From Listeria floridensis FSL S10-1187 (GTDB taxonomy: Bacteria > Bacillota > Bacilli > Lactobacillales > Listeriaceae), in assembly GCF_000525875.1 (NCBI RefSeq), contig NZ_AODF01000014.1, forward strand, positions 62,001 through 126,000: a stretch of 64,000 bases of DNA, written 5' to 3'. Position numbers and translations under genes: made by a program. Positions within the stretch are counted from its first letter, which is position 1. Each line of letters opens with the position of its first letter. The notes under the pieces were generated by a model that did no database searches, had not been told where the DNA came from, and saw nothing but the letters and a program-made list of their open reading frames with translations. This document shows, one piece after another, positions 20,101 through 28,097 of this stretch.

Positions 20101-22546
20101 CCCAAATGCAGCACAGTATATTACTTCAAGCAGTGATGTAGTAAAAGTTGTAGGTGTAGATAGTACGTTTGCTCAACGTGCTGAAGCACCGGTAAATGTT
20201 CAAGGTGCCATTAACTATGATTATAGTTTAACTGCAGACCGTTACGAGTTAAACCAAGCTGATCTGACAGGAACATACGGAAAAGACATTTACAAAGTGC
20301 GTCTTGTTGTCAATGGAGCAATTGTTCGTCAGGCAGAAACAGATGGCAATGGCAACTACAAATTCCCTAATGTTGCATCGTATATCCAACCAGGGGATAA
20401 AGTAGAAGTTGTAGGTGTAGATAGTCGTTATCAAGAACAAGCTCGTATCCCAGTTACAGTTGAAGATAACCGTGATTATTCACTTACTGTGAATCAAAAC
20501 CCTTATCTAATTGGCACATCAACTGCGTTAACCGGAACCTACGGTGATGACATTTCACGTGTACGCCTAATTGTTAATGGGGAAACTGTAGCACAAGCGC
20601 AAACTGACGGCGCTGGAAATTATACGTTCCCGAATGCAGCTAACTTCATTAAATCCAATACAGATGTAGTAAAAGTGGTCGGTGTGGATAGTGCATTTGC
20701 TCAACAAGCAGAAGTGCCTGTTAATGTTCAAGGAAGCATCAACTATGATTACAGCTTGACAGCTGATCCTTACAAATTAAATCAAGCAAACTTAACTGGG
20801 AATTACGGTAAAGACATTGCTTATGTGCGTTTAGTAGTTAATGATCAAATTGTTCGTCAAGCAGAGCTAGATGGCAATGGCAACTATACATTCCCTAACG
20901 TAGCATCATATATTAAAGCAGGGGATAAAGTTGAAGTTGTCGGAATAGATAGCAGCTTTGCAGAAAAAGCTCGTATTCCAGTAAATGTAAATGAAAACTT
21001 GGATTATTCGTTAACAGCTACTCCAAATCCATATACAATTGGAACTTCGACAACTATTTCTGGTAAATATGGTGAAGATTTAACTCAAGTACGTTTAGTT
21101 GTTAATGGTACAGTAGTAACGCAAGCCCAATTGGATGGTAATGGAAACTATACAATTCCAAATGCGGCTCAATATATCAAAGCGGATACTGATAAAGTTG
21201 AAGTAGTTGGTGTAGATAATCAATTTGTACAACAAGCAAGTCAAACAATTACAATTCAACGTCCGTATGACTACAGTCTGACTGCAGATTCTTATCGTTT
21301 GAATCAAGCTGACCTTACTGGGACATATGGTGCAGATATTGCCCGCGTTCGTATCTTCATCAACGGTGTAGTTGTAACGCAAGCTCAACTAGATGGAAAC
21401 GGAAACTATACGTTCCCGAATATCGGTTCTAGAATCAAAGCTGGTGATTTAGTTGAAATCGTTGGTGTAGATGACAAGTTTGCCGAAAAAGCACGCATCC
21501 AAGTTACTGTGGATGAGCAACTAGATTATGCGTTAACAGTTAATGAAAATCCATATACAATTGGAAGTTCAACATCGCTATCTGGAACATATGGTGATGA
21601 TATCACAAGAGTTCGTCTAGAAGTAAATGGTGTTGCAGTGACACAAGCTCAATTGGATGGTAATGGAAATTACTCAATTCCAAATGCTGCACAATACATC
21701 AAGGCAGATACTGATGTAGTTCGGGTTGTGGGTGTTGACCAACAATCTGCTGAACAAGCAAGCGTAACAGTTAATGTTGTAAGCATTCCAAAAGATTACA
21801 GCTTAACAGCTCCTGCTTCTTATGAGCTCGGAACTAAAACAATCACTGGAACATACGGTGCAGATATTGCCGGAGTTCGTCTAGTAGTGAATGGTGAAGA
21901 AAAAGCTCAAGCTCAATTGAACAACGGAACTTACACATTTCCGAATGCTGATACGTATATTACATCTGGATCAGATATTGTAAAAGTAGTCGGTGTGGAC
22001 AGTAGTGCTCAAGAACAAGCTAGCAAAAATGTTACTGTTATTGTGCCAAAAGATTATTCTCTAACTGTAGATGAATATAAGATTGGTCAAGATGCTTTAA
22101 CAGGAACATATGGCAAAGATATTACAGCCGTTCGCCTTTATAAAGATGGTGCTCTAGTCGTTAACCGTAATGTTGACGGTACTGGAAAATATACTTTCCC
22201 AGAGGCTTATGCACAAATTAAAGATGACGGTGCGCTTTATGAAGTAATTGGTGTTGATTCTACGAACACGATTCAAGTTCGTAAGACTGTTACACCTAAT
22301 GGATCGCTTGACTTTGCAAGTACAGCAAATCCATATACATTTGGAGACTCAACAATTACAGGAACTTATGGTTCTGATGTAGCGCGTATTCAACTTGTTG
22401 TTAACGGAACTGTAAAACGTCTTGCTACTCTTTCTGGCGGTACTTTCTCTGCAAGTGCAGCAGGTATCTTATCGACAGATAAAGTTCAACTTTATATTCA
22501 GGATAGCCACTTTATTACTCGTCAAACTATTGATATTCAAAATTAA
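14144..22546 (+). CDS. Giant exported Ig-like repeat protein (2800 residues, 15 + 15 domains)
   Basis: An AAAGGAG site precedes the ATG at 14144; the frame is open 54 bases further up without support. Residues 1-45 form a signal peptide-like segment: basic start, alanine-rich core (KILKIAAAAAIFSST), possible cleavage near ESEAA. Residues about 46-232 are a unique region I do not recognise. Residues 233-1491 hold 15 tandem Ig-like domains of about 84 residues (PTINxVTDQDTxVTGKTEPNA core), like the bacterial Big_6-type domains. Residues 1492-2800 hold 15 domains of another type of about 87 residues (DYSLT-IGT-LTGTYGKD-VRLxVNG core), as in many Listeria surface proteins. The last domain ends at the stop codon: there is no LPXTG, GW, LysM or membrane anchor. 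Probably a secreted or non-covalently held adhesin or matrix protein; function is inferred only. Confidence 0.85.
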   Translation: MGRKQKRLASKILKIAAAAAIFSSTVTGTFLGKNVVPDKESEAASYIVPQGAMTQAQANMFQSAQSDAYSQYNSSLKTLDYTATKSIARFNIGFPRTTTNIQVGKKYRVMYVVDANVSANYGVQWMPMPGGSSASGFYFNNLAGQAQTQPALTLNEYNPSKWSATDIVSLNTNNIMKFDVKVNNLVEGINPHGYIIAFKKVEGTAIPSWSVRLKAAYIFELDNNGAVVLPDPTINKIRDTDTVATGTAMAGSTVYIYNSQQQQIGSGTADANGNYSIGIPRQPAGSVVYADYVISVPNDSTYHSKRVNTVVVDETPPNAPTINAVWDTDTIVTGTAEANSYVELKVNGSVIGSGYANSSGSYSITVPRQTMGTVISATSRDAAGNVSQPASTVVQGAAIKTPTINQPVSDQDTIVTGVADPYATVTLTINGAQYVGTANSSGNYSITIPKQVAGTVITAQATLNGKTSGTSSAVVVDKTAPNAPTINSVTDQDTIVTGTAEPNSTVILKVNGVEIGRGPANSSGNYSITIPKQVAGTQITATATDAAGNVSGPASTIVTGTALGTPTINTVTDQDTIVTGKTEPNASVTLRIPSTGATYTGTADSNGNYSIIIPKQVAGTVIEVYAQKDGKTSPTANTTVVGTALPTPTINTVTDQDTLVTGKTEPNASVTLRIPQTDGSTLTWTGTADSNGNYAISISKQKEGTVIEVYAQKDGKTSPTANTTVIGTTLPTPTINQVTDQDTVVTGKTEPNANVTLRIPQAGGGYLNYTGTADSNGNYSITIPKQKEGQIIEVSAAKDGKTSPTANTTVIGTALPTPTINSVTDQDTVVTGKTEPNASVTLRIPQTGGGYLTFNGTADSNGNYSITIPKQAEGTVIEVYAQKDGKTSPTANTTVIGTTLPTPTINQVTDQDTLVTGKTEPNASVTLRIPQTSGGYLTYTGTADASGNYAIAIPKQKEGQIIEVSAAKDGKTSPTANTTVIGTALPTPTINQVTDQDTVVTGKTEPNANVTLRIPQTGGGYLTFDGTADSNGNYSITIPKQVAGTVIEVSAAKDGKTSPTANTTVIRTALDAPTINRVTDQDTVVTGKTEPNATVTLRIPQAGGGYLTYTGTADSSGNYSITIPKQAAGTVIQASAALNGLTSPNASTTVVDVTPPDAPTINPITDQDTTISGQAEPLSTVTIYANGVRVGQTTAGSNGSYSMTIPKQVEGTIMSATATDAAGNTSERGFATVTGTALPTPTINEVTDQDTVVTGKTEPGATVIITIPQAGGGSLVYSGVADANGNYSIPIAKQPAGTVIQAQATLGNKTSGTAQTTVVDKTAPTITLGAINDDQTSVTGQTEAGAIVKIYANGNQIAQGTAGANGAYTITIPKQTAGTTVTATATDAAGNVSSPAMQVVTSNPLAPPTINTVMDTDNKVTGTAVPNATVTLRIPQADGSALVYTGTADSSGNYSITISPQKAGTTIEATASLNGKTSTSVSTIVQASPVKDYSLTVPASYTIGTSSIAGTYGKDVAYVRLSVNGTVVSQATLDGNGNYVFNNISSFITKNSDVVEVLALDSSFVEQNRKSIPVTGEVVKDYSLTAPASYTIGNGTISGTYGKDISKVRLWVNGTVVAQATTDGNGNYTFNNVNNFVTKTTDVVQVVGVDSQYVERNRLTVPVVGQDLKDYSLTAPANYTIGGKTISGTYGKDISKVRLWVNGAVVAQATTDGNGNYTFNNVDSFITKKSDVVEVVGVDSQYVERNRKPVTVIGTDVMDYSLTVNQNPYVIGTSTALTGTYGKDLSKVRLFVNGAVVAQATTDSNGNYTFPNAAQFITSSTDTVKVVGVDSQYIQRAEKPVTVQGGINYDYSLTADPYKLNQANLTGTYGKDIYKVRLVVNGTIVRQAETDGNGNYTFPNVASFIQPGDTVEVVGVDSRYAEKARIPVNVEDDLDYKLTVNQNPYIIGTSTALTGTYGKDLSRVRLFVNGTVVAQAQTDGAGNYTFPNAAQYITSSSDVVKVVGVDSTFAQRAEAPVNVQGAINYDYSLTADRYELNQADLTGTYGKDIYKVRLVVNGAIVRQAETDGNGNYKFPNVASYIQPGDKVEVVGVDSRYQEQARIPVTVEDNRDYSLTVNQNPYLIGTSTALTGTYGDDISRVRLIVNGETVAQAQTDGAGNYTFPNAANFIKSNTDVVKVVGVDSAFAQQAEVPVNVQGSINYDYSLTADPYKLNQANLTGNYGKDIAYVRLVVNDQIVRQAELDGNGNYTFPNVASYIKAGDKVEVVGIDSSFAEKARIPVNVNENLDYSLTATPNPYTIGTSTTISGKYGEDLTQVRLVVNGTVVTQAQLDGNGNYTIPNAAQYIKADTDKVEVVGVDNQFVQQASQTITIQRPYDYSLTADSYRLNQADLTGTYGADIARVRIFINGVVVTQAQLDGNGNYTFPNIGSRIKAGDLVEIVGVDDKFAEKARIQVTVDEQLDYALTVNENPYTIGSSTSLSGTYGDDITRVRLEVNGVAVTQAQLDGNGNYSIPNAAQYIKADTDVVRVVGVDQQSAEQASVTVNVVSIPKDYSLTAPASYELGTKTITGTYGADIAGVRLVVNGEEKAQAQLNNGTYTFPNADTYITSGSDIVKVVGVDSSAQEQASKNVTVIVPKDYSLTVDEYKIGQDALTGTYGKDITAVRLYKDGALVVNRNVDGTGKYTFPEAYAQIKDDGALYEVIGVDSTNTIQVRKTVTPNGSLDFASTANPYTFGDSTITGTYGSDVARIQLVVNGTVKRLATLSGGTFSASAAGILSTDKVQLYIQDSHFITRQTIDIQN
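14840..18616 (+). repeat. Type A array: 15 tandem Ig-like repeats of about 252 bases
   Basis: Fifteen in-frame repeats each start TIN..V.DQDT and end in a T.LPTP or APNAP linker. Repeats 5-11 are the most alike and share long identical DNA stretches, implying recent duplication or gene conversion. Repeats 1-4 and 12-15 are more diverged and alternate the DAAGNVS and LNGKTS variants. Confidence 0.9.
18617..22543 (+). repeat. Type B array: 15 tandem Ig-like repeats of about 262 bases
   Basis: Fifteen in-frame repeats each start DYSLT or a variant. Repeats 1-3 have the PASYTIG opening; repeats 4-12 alternate between an NPYxIGTST form and a shorter YKLNQANLTG form, so the unit of duplication was two domains. 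Repeats 13-15 are diverged, and the last (DFASTANPY) is degenerate at its end. Confidence 0.9.
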
Positions 22547-22560
22547 GAAGTGACATCTTA

Positions 22561-22602
22561 AAAAGACAAGTCAAGGTTGTTTAACCTTGGCTTGTTTTTA
22601 TT
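22561..22602 (+). terminator. Terminator after the giant Ig-repeat gene
   Basis: Stem acaagtcaaggtt/aaccttggcttgt (22566-22578 with 22583-22595), including G-U pairs, followed by T's. Confidence 0.8.
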
Positions 22603-22607
22603 TGGAT

Positions 22608-22638
22608 ATAAAAAAACCCTGCAACTAGTTGCAGGGTT
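22608..22638 (-). terminator. Terminator after ctaA (minus strand)
   Basis: A perfect 12-bp palindrome (22615-22626 with 22627-22638) is followed on the minus strand by seven T's, 15 bases after the ctaA stop. Confidence 0.85.
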
Positions 22639-22653
22639 GATATTGAACTGGAA

Positions 22654-23571
22654 TTAACGAATCCGCAATCGATTTTTCTTGCTTCTTCCGCCGAGCATGC
22701 AGAGGTAGCAGAACAGCGCAAACAGAATCGTAATAATTAAACTGTGGAAAAGCGCAATATAGAGGTTGACTTCTGTATACACGGATAGAATCCCAGTCAC
22801 TGCTTGGATGACAACAAGGATGATTGCTAAAACCATTCCGTATGTCAACACGCGGTAGTGCCTATAATCGCGGAAAACAAGCCAAGTGACATATAATATC
22901 CAGATGACGAGTATCACAGCTGCGAGCCTGTGAAAGTACTGGACGTAATCTTGAACATCGGTAGGCCAAATAAATTTGCCAGACTCAAACGGCCAGACAG
23001 GAACCGCTAGGCTTGCTTTTTCATGCCGTACAAGTGCTCCGGTATATACGGTTAGATAGGTGTATATTGTTAGAAAATAAATATTCAGCCGCAGTTTTGT
23101 TCCCATAACCAAATTTCTAGCATCAAACTTGCGATCGACTTCAAATATTAATAAGGCGAGTAAAACGATCGCTGAGTAGCAAATAATCGAGATGCCAAAA
23201 TGAAGTGCCATAATGTATGGATTTTGTCCCCAAATTACGGCTGCGGCGCCCATGAAAGCTTGCAAGACTAAAAAGACAACTGAAATGATCGCAAGCGGTT
23301 TAGTTTCACGGCGATCTTTAATCTTAATCCACGCCAAAATAGCAAGTACAACGACAAAAATGGAAGCTAATCCGGTAGTCATCCGGTGAGCCACTTCAAT
23401 CAGTTTTTCAGGTGTAACATCTGTTAGTCTCACGAGTTGTCCATTACAAAGTGGCCAGGAATTTCCGCAACCGTCAGCTGACCCGGTTTTTGTAACGAGA
23501 GCGCCTCCAAAAACAACAAAGGTCATGGCCAGAATTGTAAGTACGGACCAGACTTTTAAGAATTTATTCAT
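22654..23571 (-). CDS. ctaA: Haem A synthase CtaA
   Basis: An integral membrane enzyme of 305 residues that oxidises the C8 methyl of haem O to the formyl of haem A. Eight hydrophobic helices are seen, with the four haem-ligand histidines in VAHRMTTG, MALHFGIS, QYFHRLAAV and LFHSLI, and the N-terminal cysteine pair CGNSWPLC. ATG at 23571 (MNKFLK) is preferred to a TTG 9 bases earlier that sits too close to AAAGGAGAG. It diverges from ctaB, which makes its substrate; the product supplies an aa3-type oxidase not in this window. Confidence 0.95.
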   Translation of the reverse strand: MNKFLKVWSVLTILAMTFVVFGGALVTKTGSADGCGNSWPLCNGQLVRLTDVTPEKLIEVAHRMTTGLASIFVVVLAILAWIKIKDRRETKPLAIISVVFLVLQAFMGAAAVIWGQNPYIMALHFGISIICYSAIVLLALLIFEVDRKFDARNLVMGTKLRLNIYFLTIYTYLTVYTGALVRHEKASLAVPVWPFESGKFIWPTDVQDYVQYFHRLAAVILVIWILYVTWLVFRDYRHYRVLTYGMVLAIILVVIQAVTGILSVYTEVNLYIALFHSLIITILFALFCYLCMLGGRSKKNRLRIR

Positions 23572-23636
23572 GTTTCCCAATCTCTCCTTTAGATGAAAAT
23601 CATTATCCTTTTTTGTTATGTAATCACATCATTTTA

Positions 23637-23665
23637 ATTGTAGCGTGTTTTATATAAGAAGTAAA
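23637..23665 (-). promoter_or_regulatory. Promoter of ctaA
   Basis: On the minus strand TTTACT (23665-23660) and TACAAT (23642-23637) are 17 bases apart, 66 bases before the ctaA start. Confidence 0.5.
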
Positions 23666-23718
23666 GAAGCGCGTTTTTATGCGGTTTTCACAATGTCATA
23701 AAGCACGAATGATAATAA

Positions 23719-23744
23719 ATTCACAAACTATATTTATGGTGAAT
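23719..23744. promoter_or_regulatory. Inverted repeat in the ctaA/ctaB divergent region
   Basis: ATTCAC and GTGAAT are separated by 14 AT-rich bases, midway between the two promoters of this 302-base gene-free region. It could be a shared operator; no known regulator motif is recognised. Confidence 0.25.
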
Positions 23745-23788
23745 CAATATCTGGTCATTATTTACCCGAAATGTGTGAAGCCGATTGG

Positions 23789-23818
23789 TTGACAAATGAT
23801 GCAACTTTTTCACATAAT
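23789..23818 (+). promoter_or_regulatory. Promoter of ctaB
   Basis: Consensus TTGACA (23789-23794) and CATAAT (23813-23818) with an 18-base spacer, 56 bases before the start codon. Confidence 0.65.
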
Positions 23819-23873
23819 AGAGAAGAGAACAAGCAGGCAGCAAAAGTGATAGGCTGATTAAGGGGGAAATGTT

Positions 23874-24791
23874 TTGAGCAGACTCGAGGAGACTAGCGCA
23901 TGGCAAAAAGGGGAAGTGGTCAGTAAGTTTACTGTAAAAGATTTTACAGAACTAATTAAAGTGGGAATTGTTAATTCAAATACGATTACGGCTTTCACAG
24001 GAATGTGGTTGGCTTTTCAATTAAATGGTATTTCATTTATGCAGAATTTAGATACGATTTTCTTTACTATTGCTGGTTCTGCACTGGTTGTTGGGGCATC
24101 TGGCGCATTTAACAATGTGATTGACCGCGATATTGATGGAAAAATGGAGCGGACGAAAAATCGACCAACAATGACTGGGAAGATTTCTGGCGGAAAGGCG
24201 CTTCTAGTAGCTGTAATTTTGCTTGCAATCGGAACAACAATGCTCTTTATGACAACATGGCAAGCAGGTGTTCTGGGTCTTTCTGGGGTGTTTTTATATG
24301 TAGTAATCTATTCCATGTATGCGAAGCGAAAACTTGTCAGCAACACTGTAATTGGTAGTTTCTCAGGGGCTGTACCACCGCTGATCGGTTGGTTTGCAGT
24401 AGATCCGACATTCAGCATTATGCCGTTGATGTTATTTTTAGTCATGTTTTGCTGGCAGCCGCCGCATTTTTATGCAATTGCGATTCGACGCGCAGGGGAA
24501 TACGGTCGAGCTGGTATCCCGATGCTTCCAGTGATTAAAGGAGTGGCGCGCACGAAGATCAGCATGCTGATTTGGGTAGCACTGCTTACGATATTACCAT
24601 TTTTCATGATGGAACTGGGGATTGTCTTCGTCGTTTTAGCGACAATTTTGAATTTAGGCTGGCTTGCGCTTAGTCTGTATGGTTTCAAGATGAAAGATGA
24701 TTTAAAATGGGCAACATGGATGTTTATCTATTCCCTAAACTACATGACGATTCTTTTTGTAGCGATGATTGTCCTTTCGATTTTTATTTAA
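23874..24791 (+). CDS. ctaB: Protohaem IX farnesyltransferase CtaB (haem O synthase)
   Basis: A UbiA-family membrane prenyltransferase of 305 residues that adds a farnesyl group to protohaem, giving haem O. The two Asp-rich motifs of the family are present: NNVIDRDIDGKMERTKNRP and the second-loop YSMYAKRKLVSNTVIGS. Start is TTG at 23874, with AGGGGGA about 8 bases upstream. It acts just before CtaA, encoded divergently. Confidence 0.95.
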   Translation: MSRLEETSAWQKGEVVSKFTVKDFTELIKVGIVNSNTITAFTGMWLAFQLNGISFMQNLDTIFFTIAGSALVVGASGAFNNVIDRDIDGKMERTKNRPTMTGKISGGKALLVAVILLAIGTTMLFMTTWQAGVLGLSGVFLYVVIYSMYAKRKLVSNTVIGSFSGAVPPLIGWFAVDPTFSIMPLMLFLVMFCWQPPHFYAIAIRRAGEYGRAGIPMLPVIKGVARTKISMLIWVALLTILPFFMMELGIVFVVLATILNLGWLALSLYGFKMKDDLKWATWMFIYSLNYMTILFVAMIVLSIFI

Positions 24792-24798
24792 TAACTGG

Positions 24799-24830
24799 AA
24801 CGAGTCTCATATACGAGACTCGTTTTTTTC
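24799..24830 (+). terminator. Terminator after ctaB
   Basis: A 10-bp stem aacgagtctc/gagactcgtt (24799-24808 with 24815-24824) followed by T's. Confidence 0.9.
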
Positions 24831-24875
24831 TTTAAAGAATCTTGAACTTTTCCTCACCGTTTTCTTTTTTTCAAA

Positions 24876-24884
24876 TGCTATAGT
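24876..24884 (+). promoter_or_regulatory. Extended -10 promoter of the TPR protein gene
   Basis: TGC-TATAGT lies 33 bases before the start codon; no clear -35. Confidence 0.4.
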
Positions 24885-24916
24885 GAAAATAGAGAAAATA
24901 TATCGGAGTGGATGTT

Positions 24917-26394
24917 ATGAAAGTAGCAAGCTTTGAAAGAATGAAACAATTGGTTGAAAGTAAAAAAAATAGCCGAAGCAAGACTGGAAAGCCGTAATAT
25001 GGTGCTTGAAAATCCGTCTCACTTTGCCGGCTATCTTTGTTTAGCGTACATGGATTGGATTTGCCAAGACTTGGATGAAGCAAGTCGCAACATTGAACTG
25101 GCACTTTCCTATAATCAAAATATTTTAGAGAGTTATCAAGTGGGTATCGAAATTTATGTGGCAAGAGGCAATCATCGACGAGTGACCGAGCTAGCGCGAG
25201 CCGGGCTTTTGCTTGATTATACGGCAGCAGAATTCTACGCGGCTCTTGCGGAGCATCATGCGGGCAGCTACCGCGAGAAAGCGGCGCTCTATCAGGAAGC
25301 GCTTAAGTATGCACCTGAGCGGATTGATTATATGGGTAGGCTCGCTTTTTACTTATTTCAAATTGACCCGCGCGACAAGCAAATTTTAGCCTTACAAAAC
25401 TTGGCGCTTGCGCGTGAGCCGATGTTTGAAGCAAACTTAGTTTATTTTGCCGATATCAGTTATGCACGCGGTGATTTTGAAGCTGCACGCGAATTTGCGA
25501 GAAAACTGTGTGTGATTGATCCGGAGAATCCAGATTATCAGGCGCTTGCTGCAAAAATGCAGCTCACGAAAAATCCGTTTTGGTCGATTTATGAACGAAC
25601 TCGTCTTTTGACACATCGAATTCCGATTCCGGTTACGGCCGGATTTGTCATCTTGTATGCGGTTGTCTTTTTGGTTTTGCTTCGCTATATTGGATACACT
25701 TCAGTGCTGATGTTAGTTGTTCCGCTCGTGATTATCATTGCGGCAATTATTTCAAAAACGGATGAACCTGGGAAAATGGGGATTCAAGATCGGCAGAACC
25801 GCTATGTTAGACTGCCGATCGCAATTGTGCTTTTAATTGGGCTTTTGATTCCTGCTGGGGTCAGGGTTGCAGGAACGGTGCTTCAATATGCAAAAGAAGT
25901 GCGGCAAGAACAGCGGATAACGACGGTAAGACAGCAACAAGTCTCGAAGGCTACAATAGCAGGAGAAACAGCGTCCACTGAAGAATCGCGTCGCCGCGTA
26001 CCGAGTGAATCGGATAATGCGCTTTTTTTTAAAGGAGTTTCAGCAAATCGAAGCGATACGAGCGCTTTACCAAACGGGGAGCCCAACTAGTAAACAGCTA
26101 GCGGGTTACATCGCACCTAATTACGTAAGTATTTTTCAAGAAAAAATGAAGGACACAGCTAACCGCGCTGATTTTATGAACATGCGCTTTTATCAAATGC
26201 TCACGCTCGAAAATGGCGAGCACGCTTATTTGACGCAGAAAAATCAGCAGTTTAGTTTAGTCATACTGATAAAAAATAATCAGGTTAGTCAAATTTATGG
26301 TGATAACTGGTCAGATGATCCAAAAGATAAGCTGACCATGGAAGGCATGCTTCCACATATTATTTCAGATGGCAAGTATACCGAAATTTACTAA
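24917..26394 (+). CDS. TPR-containing membrane protein, broken by two homopolymer frameshifts
   Basis: Joining three frames gives about 491 residues. The ATG at 24917 follows GGAGTGG; the first shift is in the A8 run at 24962-24969 (restores ESKKIAEARLES), the second in T8 at 26023-26030 (restores ALFLKEFQQIEAI). Residues about 1-215 are helical pairs of TPR type, followed by two or three membrane helices (about 225-265 and 285-305), a polar linker and a C-terminal region of about 130 residues that would lie outside. TPR plus membrane plus extracellular domain suggests a scaffold or sensor of envelope assembly, but no family is recognised. It lies between ctaB and ylbC. Confidence 0.75.
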
Positions 26395-26485
26395 AGGAAA
26401 TGCGGTTTTGTGAGCAGACAGGGTGGCATTTCAACCCGAAAACCGCTACAATAGGAGGAAACCAACCAGCCAAGGAGGGCGCGGT

Positions 26486-27545
26486 GTGAAATTTGTATTT
26501 AGGGTATTGGTGCTGCTTGTGATTTGTCTATTCATCGGCTACAATACGGATTTATTTTTTGAAACTTCGGTTGAAAAAAATGAAGCGCAAGATAAAATTG
26601 AGCAGACGAATTTATCTTCGGAAGCAAAAAAAAACGAATGAAACAAGTGAAAAACTTCCGGCGAATGATGATCATTTAGGGACGTTTATCAATCAGGACA
26701 TCAGCAAAGTGAAAGCAAAATTCGGTGATCCGATTCGGATCGATAAAACGCCTTATGGTTTTGAAAACTATGTGTATAACCAGCCGAATACAAGCTACAT
26801 GCTCGTTGGCGTTCGAAAAAATAAAGTGGAAACGATTTATGCACTTGGTCAAGATCTCAACTTAAATCCGTATAAAATTGGAATGTCTGTAGAAAAAGTG
26901 TTTACGAATGCCAAACTTCAATCTGATATTGCGTTTAATTATCAAAACAACTTTTACCGATTTGAGCTTTCCGAAAATGATTTAAATGTGCGTCCGGTTG
27001 TGAGCCTTGGAAGCGGCGTCTATGCGCAGCTTAACTTCGATAAAATTGACGGTAAGCTTGTAAGTGTTCGCTATTTAAATAAACTATCGTTCATCAAAAT
27101 GCACCCTTATGAACTGAATTATCAAGGCGAGATTTATGAAGAGAATGTGTCAGCTGATCTATGGCATGAGGTGGATAAGGCGAGCGATATCGAAGTGCTT
27201 GAAATCACGAATGTAATCCGTGAGCGTTACGATGCAGAGCCGGTTGCAAATGATGTTGACGTAGCAAAAGTGGCTTACGGTCATAGTGTGGATATGGCGA
27301 ACAATCAATATTTTAGTCACGATTCGCCAACATACGGGTCGCTTAGCGATAGACTTTCACGTGCGAATGTAAAATATACAAAAGCTGGTGAAAATATCGC
27401 TTATAACTATATTGATGCCGGTGCAGCGGTCGAAGGATGGTTAAACTCGCCTGGACATCGAAAAAATTTACTTGAACAAAGCTATACGTATATGGGTGAA
27501 GGTACGTTTCAAAAGTATTACACGCAAAATTTTATTACAAAATAA
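26486..27545 (+). CDS. ylbC: CAP/SCP-domain protein YlbC-like (frameshifted)
   Basis: About 353 residues: an N-terminal membrane anchor (FVFRVLVLLVICLFIGY), a CAP-associated N-terminal domain (about 60-200) and a C-terminal CAP (SCP/PR1) domain with NQYFSHDSPTYGS, AGENIAY and WLNSPGHRKNLL. The GTG at 26486 follows AAGGAGGG. The frame breaks in the A9 run at 26626-26634; removing one A restores SEAKKTNETSEK. CAP proteins are exported and mostly of unknown activity. Its place before ylbF-ylbG matches the B. subtilis ylb cluster. Confidence 0.88.
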
Positions 27546-27565
27546 AAGACGCTTGTTAGACTTCA

Positions 27566-27574
27566 TGTTATAAT
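27566..27574 (+). promoter_or_regulatory. Extended -10 promoter of ylbF
   Basis: TGT-TATAAT lies 35 bases before the ylbF start, in a gap after ylbC; no good -35. Confidence 0.5.
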
Positions 27575-27608
27575 GAATGGGTATTAAGAAAAGTTTGGAG
27601 GGATCAGT

Positions 27609-28055
27609 TTGTTTGCTACGATGGAAAGTTTAGCACTTCTTGACTTATCAGATGAACTGTCTGCCTTGATTTTGGAATCGGACGAAGCAAAGCGTTATTG
27701 CGCCAAGCGGAAAGCCTTGCAAAATTCAGAAACACAAGCGAGAATTCATGCTTTTACAAAGATAAAAGAAGCATTTGAAGAAGTGGAGCGTTTTGGCAGA
27801 TACCATCCTGATTACAAAGAAGTAACACGAAAAACGCGTGCTCTTAAACGCGAATTAGATATGGATGAACACATTGCTGAATTTCGTCGTGCAGAAACTG
27901 ACTTGCAGTCGTTGCTTGATGAAATCAGTATGTTGCTTGCTGGAGCCGTGTCGCCGAACATTAAAGTTCCTACGGGAAATCCGTTTTTTGAACAGAAATC
28001 GGGATGCTCAACAGGCGGATGCGGTAGCGGAGGAAGTTGTGGCTGTTCAGCTTAG
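27609..28055 (+). CDS. ylbF: YlbF family regulator (Y-complex subunit)
   Basis: A 148-residue helical protein of the YlbF/YmcA family. In B. subtilis YlbF joins YmcA and YaaT in the Y-complex that carries iron-sulfur clusters and directs RNase Y to mRNAs, affecting sporulation, competence and biofilm. The C-terminal tail is cysteine-rich (CSTGGCGSGGSCGCSA), fitting cluster binding. The start is TTG at 27609, with GGAGGG 6 bases upstream. Confidence 0.92.
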   Translation: MFATMESLALLDLSDELSALILESDEAKRYCAKRKALQNSETQARIHAFTKIKEAFEEVERFGRYHPDYKEVTRKTRALKRELDMDEHIAEFRRAETDLQSLLDEISMLLAGAVSPNIKVPTGNPFFEQKSGCSTGGCGSGGSCGCSA

Positions 28056-28097
28056 AAATTAAGCAAGTGTTTCTTCCAGAATAAAGGAGAAAAAAAG

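Noticed and set aside
14840-22543. Dense tandem repeats that could be taken for a CRISPR or satellite array
   Set aside because: Period is about 252-262 bases, always in frame, and the repeats translate to two Ig-like domain families; no short direct repeats with unique spacers.
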